Positions 35,133 to 46,178 of a stretch of 64,000 nucleotides of DNA are shown here, piece after piece. The notes under the pieces were generated by a model. That model saw only the letters and a program-made list of their open reading frames with translations, ran no database searches and was not told the DNA's origin. Location: the NCBI GenBank assembly GCA_003117195.1, contig BDSI01000095.1:62001-126000 (forward strand), given 5' to 3'. This stretch comes from Eudorina sp. 2006-703-Eu-15. Taxonomy: Eukaryota > Chlorophyta > Chlorophyceae > Chlamydomonadales > Volvocaceae. How positions within the stretch are numbered: position 1 is the stretch's first letter; the number at the start of each line of letters is the position of its first letter. Both the position numbers and the translations under genes were made by a program.

Positions 35133-38100
35133 ATGGGTGGCATCGCAAGCACGCATAGATCTAACGAGGACAAGGACGCCACAAAAGCTGCAGAGGCAAG
35201 CGAAACCCAACGTGGGACCACGACGACAGCCTCGCCTGGGGGTGAGTGAAGAATCCTGAATATGTTACGTTCCTAAAAACTAACATACCGCGACATCATA
35301 GAGACTTGCTTGTGTGCAACTGCCTTCCGTGATGTGCTACCTTTGCAAACCCGCAGCTGCGCCCATTAGCGAGGATGTTAAGATGGATGAAATCTCTGAG
35401 CTATTAGGAAAAGGCGACTCCATCACGGAGGGACAATTGGGCGGCCTTCGTGTTAAGGACCCTGAGGTCAGTGACCGGCGAGGCGAAAATGCAGCTCGGT
35501 ACCACGATTGTTACTGGTGCTCAGTGATGAGCATGAGGATCGCGCCTGTTACGTCGGTCTGGGATAGACATATTAAGGGCTGTTTTATCTCTAGAGACAC
35601 GTCGTTTCAGGCGTGAATAACTTGGTATTGAAGCTAGGCCTGCTGTGTTGATGTGTAGACTAACCGTTCGCGCCAACGGATGTCGGAATGACGGTTGGTG
35701 GTTGGTGCCGTTGCAAATCGATATCATCGTGTTTGCCCGCGCCTGCACCTTGCCTCGGAAACCCTCTCTGTGCGCAGGCATGGAAGGGGAGCCCCTCCCC
35801 ACGCCCAAGGTCCGCACTCAAGCACGGTAGCAGTACGGCGTCGTACGCGGATAGCGAAGGATCAGCCGGGATGGTGGAACGGACTCCGTCGGGCCGCCGG
35901 ATGCCGCGGAAGGTCTCCTTCCAGGTGTGGGGGCGTGTTCCAGGTGTGGGGGCGTGTGGGTATGGGGGCGTGTGGGCATGGGTGAATAAGTGAACTGAGC
36001 AGCGAGGAGCTACGTTCAGCTTGACAGGTGATGCAGGGCTCAGAGCAGGCTTGCGTGACATGCAAGGGGCATAGCGCAGCCCTGAAATGCCCGTACGCCA
36101 CCAAACTACCCTGCCCCAGCCCGTAAAGCAATAGTAGCTAGATACATGGTACGGCGGAGGGCGAATGAGGAGCGGCCGTAGGTCAGTCAGCACATGTCGA
36201 CGGCTGTCGGAGGCTGCCAGCCGGGCGTATGGGTGTGTGCGTGGGTGTTCAGCAGGAAACCCGCCCGAACGTGCTTTTGTGTGCGTGTCTACGGTAAGAG
36301 TCCAAGCCCCTTAAACGAACAGTCGCGCGGCCCTGTCCGCTCGACTGTTCGTTGTAGGGGCTTGGACTGGGCACGGCCACGGAGGGGCTCAGGTTTCTGG
36401 TTTGGCACAGGGGGCCGCACAGCCGGACAGATGCTACGGGTCTTCTCCGGCATGTGGGTCTCCAAGCTGGCGTATCGGACCTCAGCTCGTTCGCGGCTCA
36501 AGAATGCTGTCATGACCCGGGAGCTCTCATTTCTCGATTGGGGCGCCCGCCTTGCGCGATGCCAGGAAGTAAATGCGGGCGGCCAGAAACCTGCCCTGAT
36601 GTGGGCCGACTGGTTAAGACATGTCGACGCAGTAGCGTGTGATCTTGAAACTCGGTAACCTAATGCCGCGGCGTGGCGGCCGCCAGGGCGGGGAAAGGTC
36701 AGGAGCGATTGTTGCTGCAGCCGACGGCCGGGTCGCCCCAAGCGCCACCCATAAACCCCAGACGCAGCGTCCCAACTTTGCCAAATGGCGACTCCGCCTC
36801 GGGCACTTGTGCGCTGTGCGCTGGGACCTTCCTCCCCCAGGTCCAAGGCCTGAATGCTCCTCCGGAGCTGGGCTCGGCTGATGGCGGTGACGGCGTGCCC
36901 GCCCACAAGCGGGTGCGCGGCAGCGAGGAGTTCTCCATGAAGTTTCTGGTGGAGAAGTTCTACGGGAAGGTGCGTGCGGGGCGCCAAGGGCCGCGAGGGG
37001 ACGGGGGCCGTGAGCTGGGAGACGGGCCAGTTGGCCGCGTCTTTGTTGCAGGCGTCTCGGGGTGTCGGGGGCGTTTCGGGGGCCGGAGTGCAGAGGGAAC
37101 GAGTCGTCGGAAATGGGGTCAATTAAAACAGCCATCGACGAGGATTCTTAATCGTCGTCAACAGATCCTCGTCGATGGAAACGGGGTGACATGGCTGGAT
37201 ACTGTCAAGCATCCTGTGCCGAAGTGGGGTTTTGGGGTGGTTTGAGTGGCTGGTGCGGCAGCTGTGACGAGGTCAGGCAGTTGTGGTGGCGCGAGGCGAG
37301 GACTGGGCGTTGAGGCGAGGGACCTGGTGATGCGATTTTCTCTCAGTGTCTTTTATCGGTGTGGTGAAGGTGTGGGGGAGGAAGACGTGGCGAGGGGCGA
37401 GGCTGGCATACCATCTCTGCCCAAACGGGAAAAGTCGCTGAGATAAAATGTGTGGCAACAGCAAGCGGCAGGATGCAGAACCCCCCTCGGTCAAAACGAC
37501 CAGCTGGTTTGCGTCTGTGCTTGTTGTTCTCTGCTTGTGCTGTAACCCCGGGGACGGTGTTTTGTGTTTTTGTGTGGTGCTGTGCGTGGATGGGTGGGTG
37601 GGATAGACGCCACGAAGGCGACCTCCTCCACGCCACACGCAGCAGGACACCGCAAACCTCGAGACGCGACCGATACTAATGTGCCCGCCCCGCCCCGCCC
37701 CACTCCTCCACAGGTCCTCACGCGGAAGGAGCTCCAGCCATTCTTCGAGGGCGTGGACATGATCAAGGTGCGGCCGCCACGTCTTCCACTAGAAGCGTAG
37801 CCCGGCGCGCATTGCGTTGCTGCCGAGGGCTGACCTGGTGCCGGTGCTCAAGGACAGCCGTTACGGGTGCCAGCGACGAGGGGGCGCCACACCCAAATCG
37901 CTACGCAAGGGAACGCTAGGTGGTTTGCGAGGGACGTTCAGCTCCCCGGGGACGGCTGGCCTCGCTGATGGGGCGTCGAACGTCCCCCGCACGCGCTCTC
38001 GCGCCGTCGCATCCCCCGCATCGACCTCCTTGGGCGGCCTCCGGCCTCGTCCGGACCGCCTGAGGCCCCCCAAGCGGGCTGCCCCACCCACCCGCAGCGT

Positions 38101-39783
38101 CGATTCGGGCCCTGCTGGTTCTCCCCTGCAGCTCAAGAACCAGCAGGAGGCGCTCATGCTGCTCGTGTTCGGCGGGCAAGAACTGCTGGAGGTGAGGGAT
38201 CCCGCACCGGGCACGGGTCCGCATCTTGGCATCCTGGAGGGAGGGAGACAGGGAGGGAGACAGGGAGGGAGACACGGAGGGAGGGAGACTGGGCGGTTCA
38301 GAGGACCCCGCGGCGACCGCAGGCCGTCGCCGCGGGATGAGCGCTGCCTGAGCCCCATCCTCAGCGGGGTTGTCGCCTCGCCTTTCCGACCCCATGATCG
38401 CCTTCCGTGCCTCTGCCCCCCTCTGCCCCCCGGCGCCTCTCCGCCAGGACGAGCTGCCCGGCCTGCACGCCGACCTGCGGCTCATCCACCTGCACCTGCT
38501 GTTCGAGGGACTCAACCTGATGCACTGGCAGATATTCGCCGACACATTTAATGAGGTGCGGCTCGTAATCCCGTACTGGGAGATCTTATTCGCCCTTGTG
38601 CGCAGCCGCCGGCACCAGTCCCGTGTTGCCGCGTGCTGCCGGTGTGGCGGCGGACCAGCTGATTGTTTGGTCACGAGGTGCACGGAGGCGCGGGTCGAAC
38701 GGATGGAGGGGGTAGAGGTTGAAAAAGGAATATCACGGTGTACGGAAGATCCACGTGTCGTTGTACGAGCGAACGAGCAGTCCTCACGTGTGTTATCAAA
38801 GAGAAAAGCTGAGCCGCGAAAAAACAGACCCGTGTCCAGTAATGCAACCGACGACGTGTGTGTGTGCCGTACACTTATCGTAACTTGACGTGCCGTACGC
38901 AGACGTTGGACGAGCTCCACCAGATCCCCGAGGATGTGAGGCAGCGGGCAAAGGACTACATGGCCACCACCAAGCACCACTTCAGGCCCATGGAGCCCCA
39001 CGAGTGGCCGCCAAAGGTGCGGCGGACAGGGCCGTGGGGGGCCGCGGCTGGGTGGTTTTTAGTTGGGGGGTAAAGGAGTGAATTAGTTAGGGGGTGAAAG
39101 GGTGAAATGCCAACTTCAGATCCCCCAGTTTTGAAAAAGGGGGGCAGCGCGCATTTGACGCGGCAACCCAGCAGCGCCGTGGCTGGACAGAGATTGTGGG
39201 CAACCAGAGCTCGGTGAAAGAGCCGCGCAGCACAACACGCACGGCGTCCCGGCCGATCCGTGCGGATACGGACACGGGCATTGCCGATGGGCTACTTTTC
39301 CTTGGTGTATGGACTCCGAAGGTGGTTGGGTGTGCGTTTCACTATGGTTGGGTGTAGGGTTTCAAATGGGGCAGTACCGTATGTCGTGATGGGGTGATGC
39401 GTTTTAATTCGGGTGGGGTCTGGTACGGTAGTAGAGGGTCCCGTTCGCGGCTTCCCACAGCCCCATGACCGGCCGCGCGTCCGATGCCCCTCCGGAAATC
39501 CTCGGGCCCGCAGGTGATGTACAAGGGTTGGACGAAGCGCAGCTGTCCCTTCCACACCTCCATCAGTCGCCCCGCGGAGCCGTCCGCGGCAGCAGCGGAC
39601 GGCGCGGACACGTCGGCCGCCAGCGGCAGCGGCGGTGGTGGCGATGTCCCCACGGGGGGCGAGGCGGCTGACGACGATGAGTTCATTCTGCCGGGCATCA
39701 ACAGTCCGCCGCTTGCACCCGTGCCTGCGGCGCCTGCAGCGGCGGCGGTGGCGGCAACCACGGCGGCGCCGGCGTCCTCGTAA
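35133..39783 (+). CDS. Truncated hemoglobin (group 1 type) with long N- and C-terminal extensions, 366 aa
   Basis: Heme protein expected to bind O2 or NO. Nine phase-consistent exons: 35133-35241, 35357-35466, 35778-35924, 36841-36969, 37714-37767, 38132-38191, 38448-38555, 38903-39016, 39514-39783. The globin core spans about residues 145-250. It has the B-helix FLVEKFYGK with Tyr163 as B10 candidate, the conserved FFEGVDM (175-181), Gln188 as E7 candidate before VFGG, and LRLIHLHL with His217 as proximal F8. It ends with TLDELHQIPEDV. Algal truncated hemoglobins are usually near 120-170 aa, so the roughly 140-residue leader and the tail of more than 100 residues are unusual. The N terminus MGGIAS fits the N-myristoylation consensus (Gly2, Ser6). 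RRMPRKVS (about 114-121) fits a basophilic kinase site. The last 70 residues are Ala/Pro/Gly-rich. I am sure of the family; the exact member is not assignable. Confidence 0.87.
36299..36368. repeat. Near-perfect 27-bp hairpin in hemoglobin intron 3
   Basis: The arm 36299-36325 pairs with 36342-36368 except for a three-base internal mismatch; the loop is 16 bases. It lies within the 916-base intron 35925-36840. The geometry resembles a small-RNA precursor or a miniature inverted-repeat insertion. Confidence 0.85.
37132..37178. repeat. 14-bp perfect hairpin in hemoglobin intron 4
   Basis: CCATCGACGAGGAT at 37132-37145 is the exact reverse complement of 37165-37178; the loop is 19 bases. It lies in intron 36970-37713. 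Confidence 0.85.
38238..38292. repeat. GGGAGGGAGACA tandem repeat in hemoglobin intron 6
   Basis: Tandem GGGAGGGAGACA-type units, purine-only on the plus strand, lie in intron 38192-38447. Confidence 0.8.
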
Positions 39784-42687
39784 CGAAGGCGGTTGCGTCG
39801 GGGGTTGCAACGGCGAGCGGCGGCGACGTCGTAGGGTGGAGCCATTATCCCAGATGGCCACCTTCGCTCGGCGTGAGGGCGTAAGGGATGGTTTGTATGA
39901 TATCTGGGTCGGCGAAATGGTTGCCGCGGGCGGGTCGTCGTGCCCCTTGGTTTGGGGTTGTGCGGGGGCGAGGGGGCGGGCAATCGACGGCGTCCTGGTA
40001 AGCATGCAGGAGGGTGAGAGGGGCAAGGGGGTTTACGCAGGCAGGTCGTGGGGCCCCTGTGCGGAGTATCGGCGGCGCGGGGCGGGTGAACTTCGGCTTC
40101 GCAAGTGCACGGTTTTCGCGAAAGTCCTGAGAAATAATGCTGACGCGAGTACGGAGCTTTCCGGCCTTCATGGGGCTGTGCGGGGGCGGCTGTGCGCTGT
40201 TATCCGCTCGCCCTGTCCCATCCCATCTCATGTGGCGACAGATGCCAAGTCGACCACCGTCAACGAAAACCAACCACCAAACTGTCATGCTTTTGACCGT
40301 GTCTACAGGGTTTACTCGGGGGGTTACACGACGCGGGAAATATGGCGGTAATTTCACCGGTAGCTTTTTTGTGCGCGTCACAGAGAACGCCACTCCTTCA
40401 TTTCCGCGCGTGCCTGGAGCATGTACTGCCTCGCGTGCATGGCTGCTGCTGCTGCGGCGACCGTCGGCCTTCCGTAGGCGTGTCTGGTTGAGCGGTTGGA
40501 ATGTGGGAACGGTACAGGAAGGAGGGGTCCCGTCTCAGGGCGGCGCAGCAACACTCAGGGGAGGGCCCCCGTCGTACATACGTCGTACCCACGCGCGCCG
40601 CTGCGTGAGAGGGTGAAGAGGCAGGGGGGTCCCGCGGGCGGACAAGGGAAAGGGAACTGGGGTCGGCGCTGTGTTCCCCGTTGTCGCCAAACGGCACCTG
40701 TCGCGTGGGTCGCGCCCGGGTCGGCACTGCTGCAGAGGTGGACGTGGTCTTTGGTCACCGATGCGGCGTTTGTGGCATTGTGGGGGTGTACCCTTTCAAG
40801 GGCGGGCGGTGGGCCATGGGCAGGGGTGGGCGGCTGGGGCCCCCGTTGTTGGACCCACTCATGCACCGCGAGGGCATGACCGTAGAGCATTAAGTGCGGC
40901 TCGGGGGAAATCCCAGGTGGGCATATCTGCTGGTCGGGGGCCTGGGTGCTCGTATTTATTCGTGTGATGCGGCTGTATTGAGGTCCTATCGTATGGCGGG
41001 CATACCCCAAGTTCGCTGCCGTATGGAGGGCATACCCCAAATTGCATGCGTGTCACGTTGGTGTTGAGGGTATCGCGGTATTTTAAAAGAGGTGGAAGGC
41101 GCCGGGCGATGGCGGGCCCGGGACGGCGGCGGGAGGGACAGGGCGGCGCTGCTTTGGATGTTGGGACGGCGCCGTTGCAACGCGTCTGGGTGGCGCGGTC
41201 GGCGCCGGGGTGGTGAGACGTCGACTCTGAGTGTCACAAGACGATGCCATATAACTGACAGCAAGGCGGCAGGGCCGTAAGGAATTTTGGGGTTCCGGGA
41301 ACCAACCGGGACATCAGAAGGGCGATCCACGGTTGTGGTACTGTCAGGTTGCCGTACTGCGAGGAGCTGCATACGCAGCCGCCCTTGGGGTCGGGCGGGT
41401 TCTCGCGGAACACTTGACGGCGTGGGGTCCTCGGCGGGTTGGTCGCGTCCTGCCCGCGGCGGCGGGTCGGACAAGCAAGGCCACGGCACGGGCGCGGGCT
41501 GCGGACGGGCTGCCCGGTTGACGGCTGATCCATGTTCACAGATGAGGATGTATGTGCATGCTGCTTACTCTGGACTTGGCCTTGCTGTTGTAGATTAAAT
41601 TGTACAAGAAACAAGACCTTGGCACTGACCAGAAGCGAAAAGCACCCTGACCGTCACGATCGCGTCGCGATCGCGTGGCGCTACTCACACCCACCCCCCC
41701 CTCACCCCCTCACCTGTCACCCGTGGCCCGTGGCCCGACAGTCGCGCAAAGGTGATTTTCCATCATACCAGCCCGCCCAGGTCATCGTGATCATGCACGC
41801 GTTGTTACGCGGTCAACAGGGTCTCAAAAGCAGAAGTAAAGACGCAAGTCGATCTGCCTAGAGGTGCCTGGGGACAGGTTCCCGCCCGTTCCCGCGGGAA
41901 CGGGCGGCGGCGCACCCCGCAGTCAAGTACGGTAAGATCGCGACTTGCAAGTCGCGGTTGCGTTCGGCGCTGGTCGCGTGCTCGCGTCGGGCTGCCGGTC
42001 ACGTCCGCGCACCGCCAGCGGACGGGGGCACGGGGGCACGGCCCGATACCCTGACGCCTACCCCCGCACCGACGACGGGAATGCTTCCGTCCAGCGCCCC
42101 GGGGCTTTTGCTTTCCGCCGAGTTCGCCATCCGCCCTGCCCGTCCCAAGCTGCGACCCGACAACGTCAGTCACAACACACGGCGCTCAAGCCCTGCAAAG
42201 TGCCGGCGCGCACCTCACCCATTCCACACAGCCACACACTGACGCGCCCAGTGGCCCCGACAACCCATCAGCACTCGACCCATCAGCACTCAAGGCCGTC
42301 ATCCATACGACGGGTCAACAAGTCATAAAGCGATTCAACTCATGGTCGAGTCCGAATCCGCGCCGGACACCCCTTCAGCATCACGCCGTATGTACTGCAT
42401 ATTTCCTACGTTCGTACAAGGCGTACGGGTCACAGGCGCCCGACCCGACGCCGGGAGCGGTCAACATCTTTGTTGTCCTGGCAGATCCGCGCCCCACATT
42501 TCTTGTCCCGAAGCACCACAACTAAGCAAGTGCCTAAATCCTAACTCGTACATGCCGTACTTCGCCATACATACAAACCGCCCCCCAGGAGCCCCAACGA
42601 CCCAAGCCGCCCACATGCGGGCAGAGCCCTCAACAAGACCGCGACTGCCTACCCACCCACCCCGACATGGGCCTGAAACCCGGGCAT
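39784..42687. other. Intergenic spacer between the hemoglobin gene and RSP23
   Basis: No exon recognised on either strand. It should hold the 3' UTRs of the two convergent genes. It includes a 26-base perfect palindrome at 41882-41907. The open frames of 100-180 codons here have no conserved character. Confidence 0.55.
41882..41907. repeat. Perfect 26-nt GC-rich palindrome
   Basis: CCGCCCGTTCCCG at 41882-41894 is followed immediately by its exact reverse complement to 41907. It lies between two convergent genes, where it might act as a transcript-end hairpin (inference). Confidence 0.9.
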
Positions 42688-44717
42688 TTACTCCGCCCCC
42701 TCCTCACCCTCCGCGTAGCCGCCTTCGCCCTCGCCCTCGGCAGCGCCCTCGCCCTCGGCAAAAGCGGCACCATCGCCGCCGTCAGCGTACCCGCTGCCTT
42801 CGGCATATCCCTCCGCCGGCGCGCCCTCGCCCTCCGGGTTACCCTCCGCCGGCGCGCCCTCGGCCTCCGGGTCCCCTCCCTGGCCCTCCGCGTACGACCC
42901 CTGGGGCTCGGCCTCCGCGTAGCCGGCCTCGCCCGCGTCCACCGCCGACGCCTCCGGCGGCGGCGCCGCCGAGCCCTCACCCGCCACCCCCATCTCCGAG
43001 GCGCGCTGCGCCCGCATCTCCGCCACCTGCTTCCGTGCGAGATAGCCCCGCATGTGAGACTGGACCATAACGGCTGCCTCCGCCGCCATCTCCGCAGTCA
43101 CCCCGGGCGGCAGCTCAATACCTAGCTCCCCCAAGGCCGCACCGCCCTCGTCACCGGCCGGGCTCGGCTCAGGCTCCTCCGCTCCCCCTTCCGCTGCTGC
43201 TGCTGCTGCTTCCGCCGCCGCCGCTTCCGCCTCTAGTGATTCCCGCAGTAGCCGCTCCGCCTCAGCCTCCGATCGCATCACCGCCACCTCCCGACGCGCG
43301 TGGTAGCCGCGGTACGCGGCTTGCACCTTCGTGGCGGCCTGTTCAAGCGCCGCCGGGTCTGGCTCCGGTTCCGGCTCCGGTGGCGGCGGCGGAGCTGGTG
43401 TTGCCGAGGGTGGCCGCCCGCCGGAGACGGGCCGCGCCGACGCAGGCCTGGCGGAGGTCGGGCGCGAGCCCGGCGCAGCCGCCGGCGGTGGCGTCGGCGT
43501 GCGCGCTGGCGCCGGTGCCGGTGGCGGCACGTAGGCCGGTGGAGGCGCCGGCGCTGGCGCCGGCGGCGCGGCGTCGCTGGCGACGGGCCGAGCGTTGATG
43601 AACTCCGCCTCGTCGTCCTCATCGTCGCCCATGAGCGCCGGATCCCACTCGTCGGGGAGCAGCACTTTGGGTTTGTTGGGGTTGTTTTGCAGCAGGTAGC
43701 TGGCGACGAAGGTGATCGCCTCGAACTTGTCAGCGGAGGGCTTCTCGCGCGACAGCGCGGCCAGCGCCTTGGAGAGCGCGGGCTGGATGCGGCTGGTGAT
43801 GTAATCGGCCGCCGTGGCGGGGTCCGACACCGGGTCCGGCACCAGCGAGGGGAAGAAGAACTTAATCTCACGGGCCGCGCTGCCGGGCGCGTCGCTGCCG
43901 TGCGTGGCGTTCTGAGTGCCATCGGTGCCGTACAGCGCTCGGAGGCTGGCGGGGTGGGGGGTGAGGATGAGGGGGATCGGGAGGGGGCAGGTGTTGATGA
44001 GCAGGGGGCCGCGGGGGCCGCGCGCAAGCAGGCGGGGGTCGGGTCGCGACGGGCGTCAACGGCAAGGAGGAGATAGGAAATGGGACCTTCACTTCCCGTG
44101 GGTCCGTCCGCCCACAGTCTCGGCCATTTCAAGCCCAATGTGCCACAGGCGATCCCTGGCCTAGGTTGCCAAGCTCACCATTTGGGTTGCTCCGCGCGAG
44201 CCTTGAACACGTTGGTTGGCCCCATGAGCGCACGCCAACCCAAGATGGCACCGGGTTTGGCGAGCACCATCGCCCAGATGGGCCCGCTCGTCATGAAGTT
44301 AACCAGCTTGGGAAAGAACTCTTTCCCCTGATGCTCGCCATAGAACTCCTCGGCACGTGCACGAGTGAGCTGCACAGGGGCCGCATGCCGCGGGATGTAG
44401 TCAGGGAAAGTTCATTCGGCTTAGAACTATCAGTCTACAAGGAATTTCAGGATGACAAAAGCATGTGCTTAATTAATCCTGTGTATCATCACGCACATGC
44501 AATATCGCCAACAGCGCTGCTTTGATGGACCATGTGTCCGGCCACAGTAATCGCAAACGGTTTACAGTGAAAGAAATTGCCCAAGCCTCACCTGCATCTT
44601 CTGTTTTGCAATAATCGTGAACCCATTAAGCTCTATCAGTTGCATAATCTCCTCGGCTTTGCCCTTTCGGACAGCGTCCGGTTTGATAAGAGCTAGAGTC
44701 TTTTCCACCTCCGCCAT
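42688..44717 (-). CDS. RSP23: Radial spoke protein 23 (NDK–DPY30–IQ), 524 aa
   Basis: Axonemal radial spoke subunit of motile cilia, with a nucleoside diphosphate kinase domain. Three exons on the minus strand: 44717-44592, 44369-44179, 43945-42688 (stop), all in phase. The start MAEVEKTLALIKPDAV is the canonical NDK opening. The kinase domain spans about residues 1-140, with the phosphohistidine at His121 in NATHGSD. A DPY-30 type dimerisation helix pair follows at about 152-202 (SREKPSADKF…LLQNNPNKP). After a Pro/Ala linker come two IQ calmodulin-binding motifs at about 309-328 (TKVQAAYRGYHARREVA) and 396-416 (VMVQSHMRGYLARKQVAEM). The C terminus is an acidic Gly/Glu/Ala/Tyr repeat (GYAEG-like). 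This domain order matches Chlamydomonas RSP23, from which the name is transferred. The Chlamydomonas protein is somewhat longer, consistent with variation in the repetitive tail. Confidence 0.95.
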
Positions 44718-46178
44718 CCTTGCAAATATTTACGTAGTTCGGTGCTACGTGTCAAGTTGGTGTCACTGAGTCAATACAGTTATTTCGACGTCCAACAAAA
44801 TGTATGAACATCCACAGTTCAAATATTTATCACAGAGGCTTAGAGGACATGATGAACACGTATCGATGGCAGTCTTGGTCACCACTTCGAAGGTTTTGTA
44901 GCGGTCTCCCTGGAGCCATCTCCGTACTCTCGCTGTGGTCAAGCAACAAACACACCAGAAGTGGTAAATTGTTTGCTTTAATCCCTATTAATATTGCAGC
45001 GTGCAAGACAAACGGTCTGCGATTAATCCGTCGTGCTCCTGCCAGCCGGTGCGCAGCGTTGTGTGTCAGCTGACTTATCCTTCTCGTATTCCTTCCTTGC
45101 CGTGTTGCGAGTGCGCTGACTCGCTTCCAGCTGTATAGCTTGCGGGGTATCATAGTAAATGCACGGAACGGAAGGCACGGTGCGCGTGCAACACAGGCAC
45201 GAGCTATATATACAAGGAGCAAGTGCGGTAGCAGTGTACTGCAGCGTACGACTATACGTGCCGCCGTGATGGCTTTGGCACGCCTTCTGGTGCTCCCTGT
45301 CTGTCCCTAGAGGCGAGTGTTGGTACTGCATGTCCACGCCGCCGTTGAGGACACGTGGCATTAAACCCCATATACATAACCCCATGGGGTGCCTGTGCGG
45401 GCGACCTTCCCTGTGCTTGGCTTTATCCACTTCTGGGGTTTCCGCCCATCCATTTGGTAGTGTTGCCCCGCTGTGTTTGGTAGTGTTGCCCCATCCATTT
45501 GGTAGTGTTGCCCCGCTGTGTGCCTCTGCGGTCCCTGTCTGGGTGGGGTCATGGCCCGGTGTGTTTTTATTTGCAGCGTTGAGGTTTCTTGCCGCCTTGT
45601 AGGTGGGGCCTGCTGGGGCTTGCCCTGGTATACACCGATGATCCCTTTGGGGTCCGCTGTAACGTTCATTCATTCATATACACGAATGCACCGAGGACGC
45701 ATCACTCAGGCGCAACTTACCGTCTGGACTATTGGCACAAACCTGAATGGCATCTGTTGCACCGTGCCTACCAACCCAAACGCTCATATTCTGCTTGCGG
45801 TTTAGATCTGGCTTTTGCCGAACGTTGATGCTTGTTGACATACCCATCTGTGACTGTACGGGACCAAGCTATTCGCTGGTGCGGGGCACGCGCTCAGATC
45901 AAAAGAAGTGTGGTTGTGCAAAGTCTAGCGAGGAGTTGGCAGTGCGCCTTGTGATAAACGACAACAAATCAACAATGGACTGTACGCTTGCTTGGCTTGT
46001 CGTACATCCTCATGACGGAATTCAAAACGTCGGCACCCGACAACTAAGAATTAAATATGTTTTCATTCGCACTACTGTATTAAATCAATTGCGGCTGAAA
46101 AGTTACGCCCCTGGGGCTTTGACCCTGGTCAGTCGCTGTTTGCTGAATTAGCTTACAGATTACAAACGGAAACGCACG
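44718..46178. promoter_or_regulatory. Divergent promoter spacer between RSP23 and KIN17
   Basis: About 1.46 kb between two divergent start codons, with AT-rich stretches flanking each gene. It contains a tandem repeat at 45446-45521. I see no exon. A 134-codon open frame at 45747-46151 (+) has no recognisable domain and is probably chance. No core-promoter element is clear enough to place. Confidence 0.5.
45446..45521. repeat. Tandem repeat in the RSP23/KIN17 spacer
   Basis: Four copies of TTTGGTAGTGTTGCCCC alternate with two different short linkers (CATCCA and GCTGTG), forming a higher-order dimeric repeat. Confidence 0.85.

Noticed and set aside
36289..37122. 277-codon minus-strand frame in the hemoglobin gene
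   Set aside because: It crosses the intronic hairpin and runs antisense to exon 4 of the hemoglobin; no conserved character.
45747..46151. 134-codon open frame just upstream of KIN17
   Set aside because: It lies in the presumed promoter/5' UTR, has no domain, and its stop precedes the KIN17 start; chance frame in AT-richer DNA is more likely.
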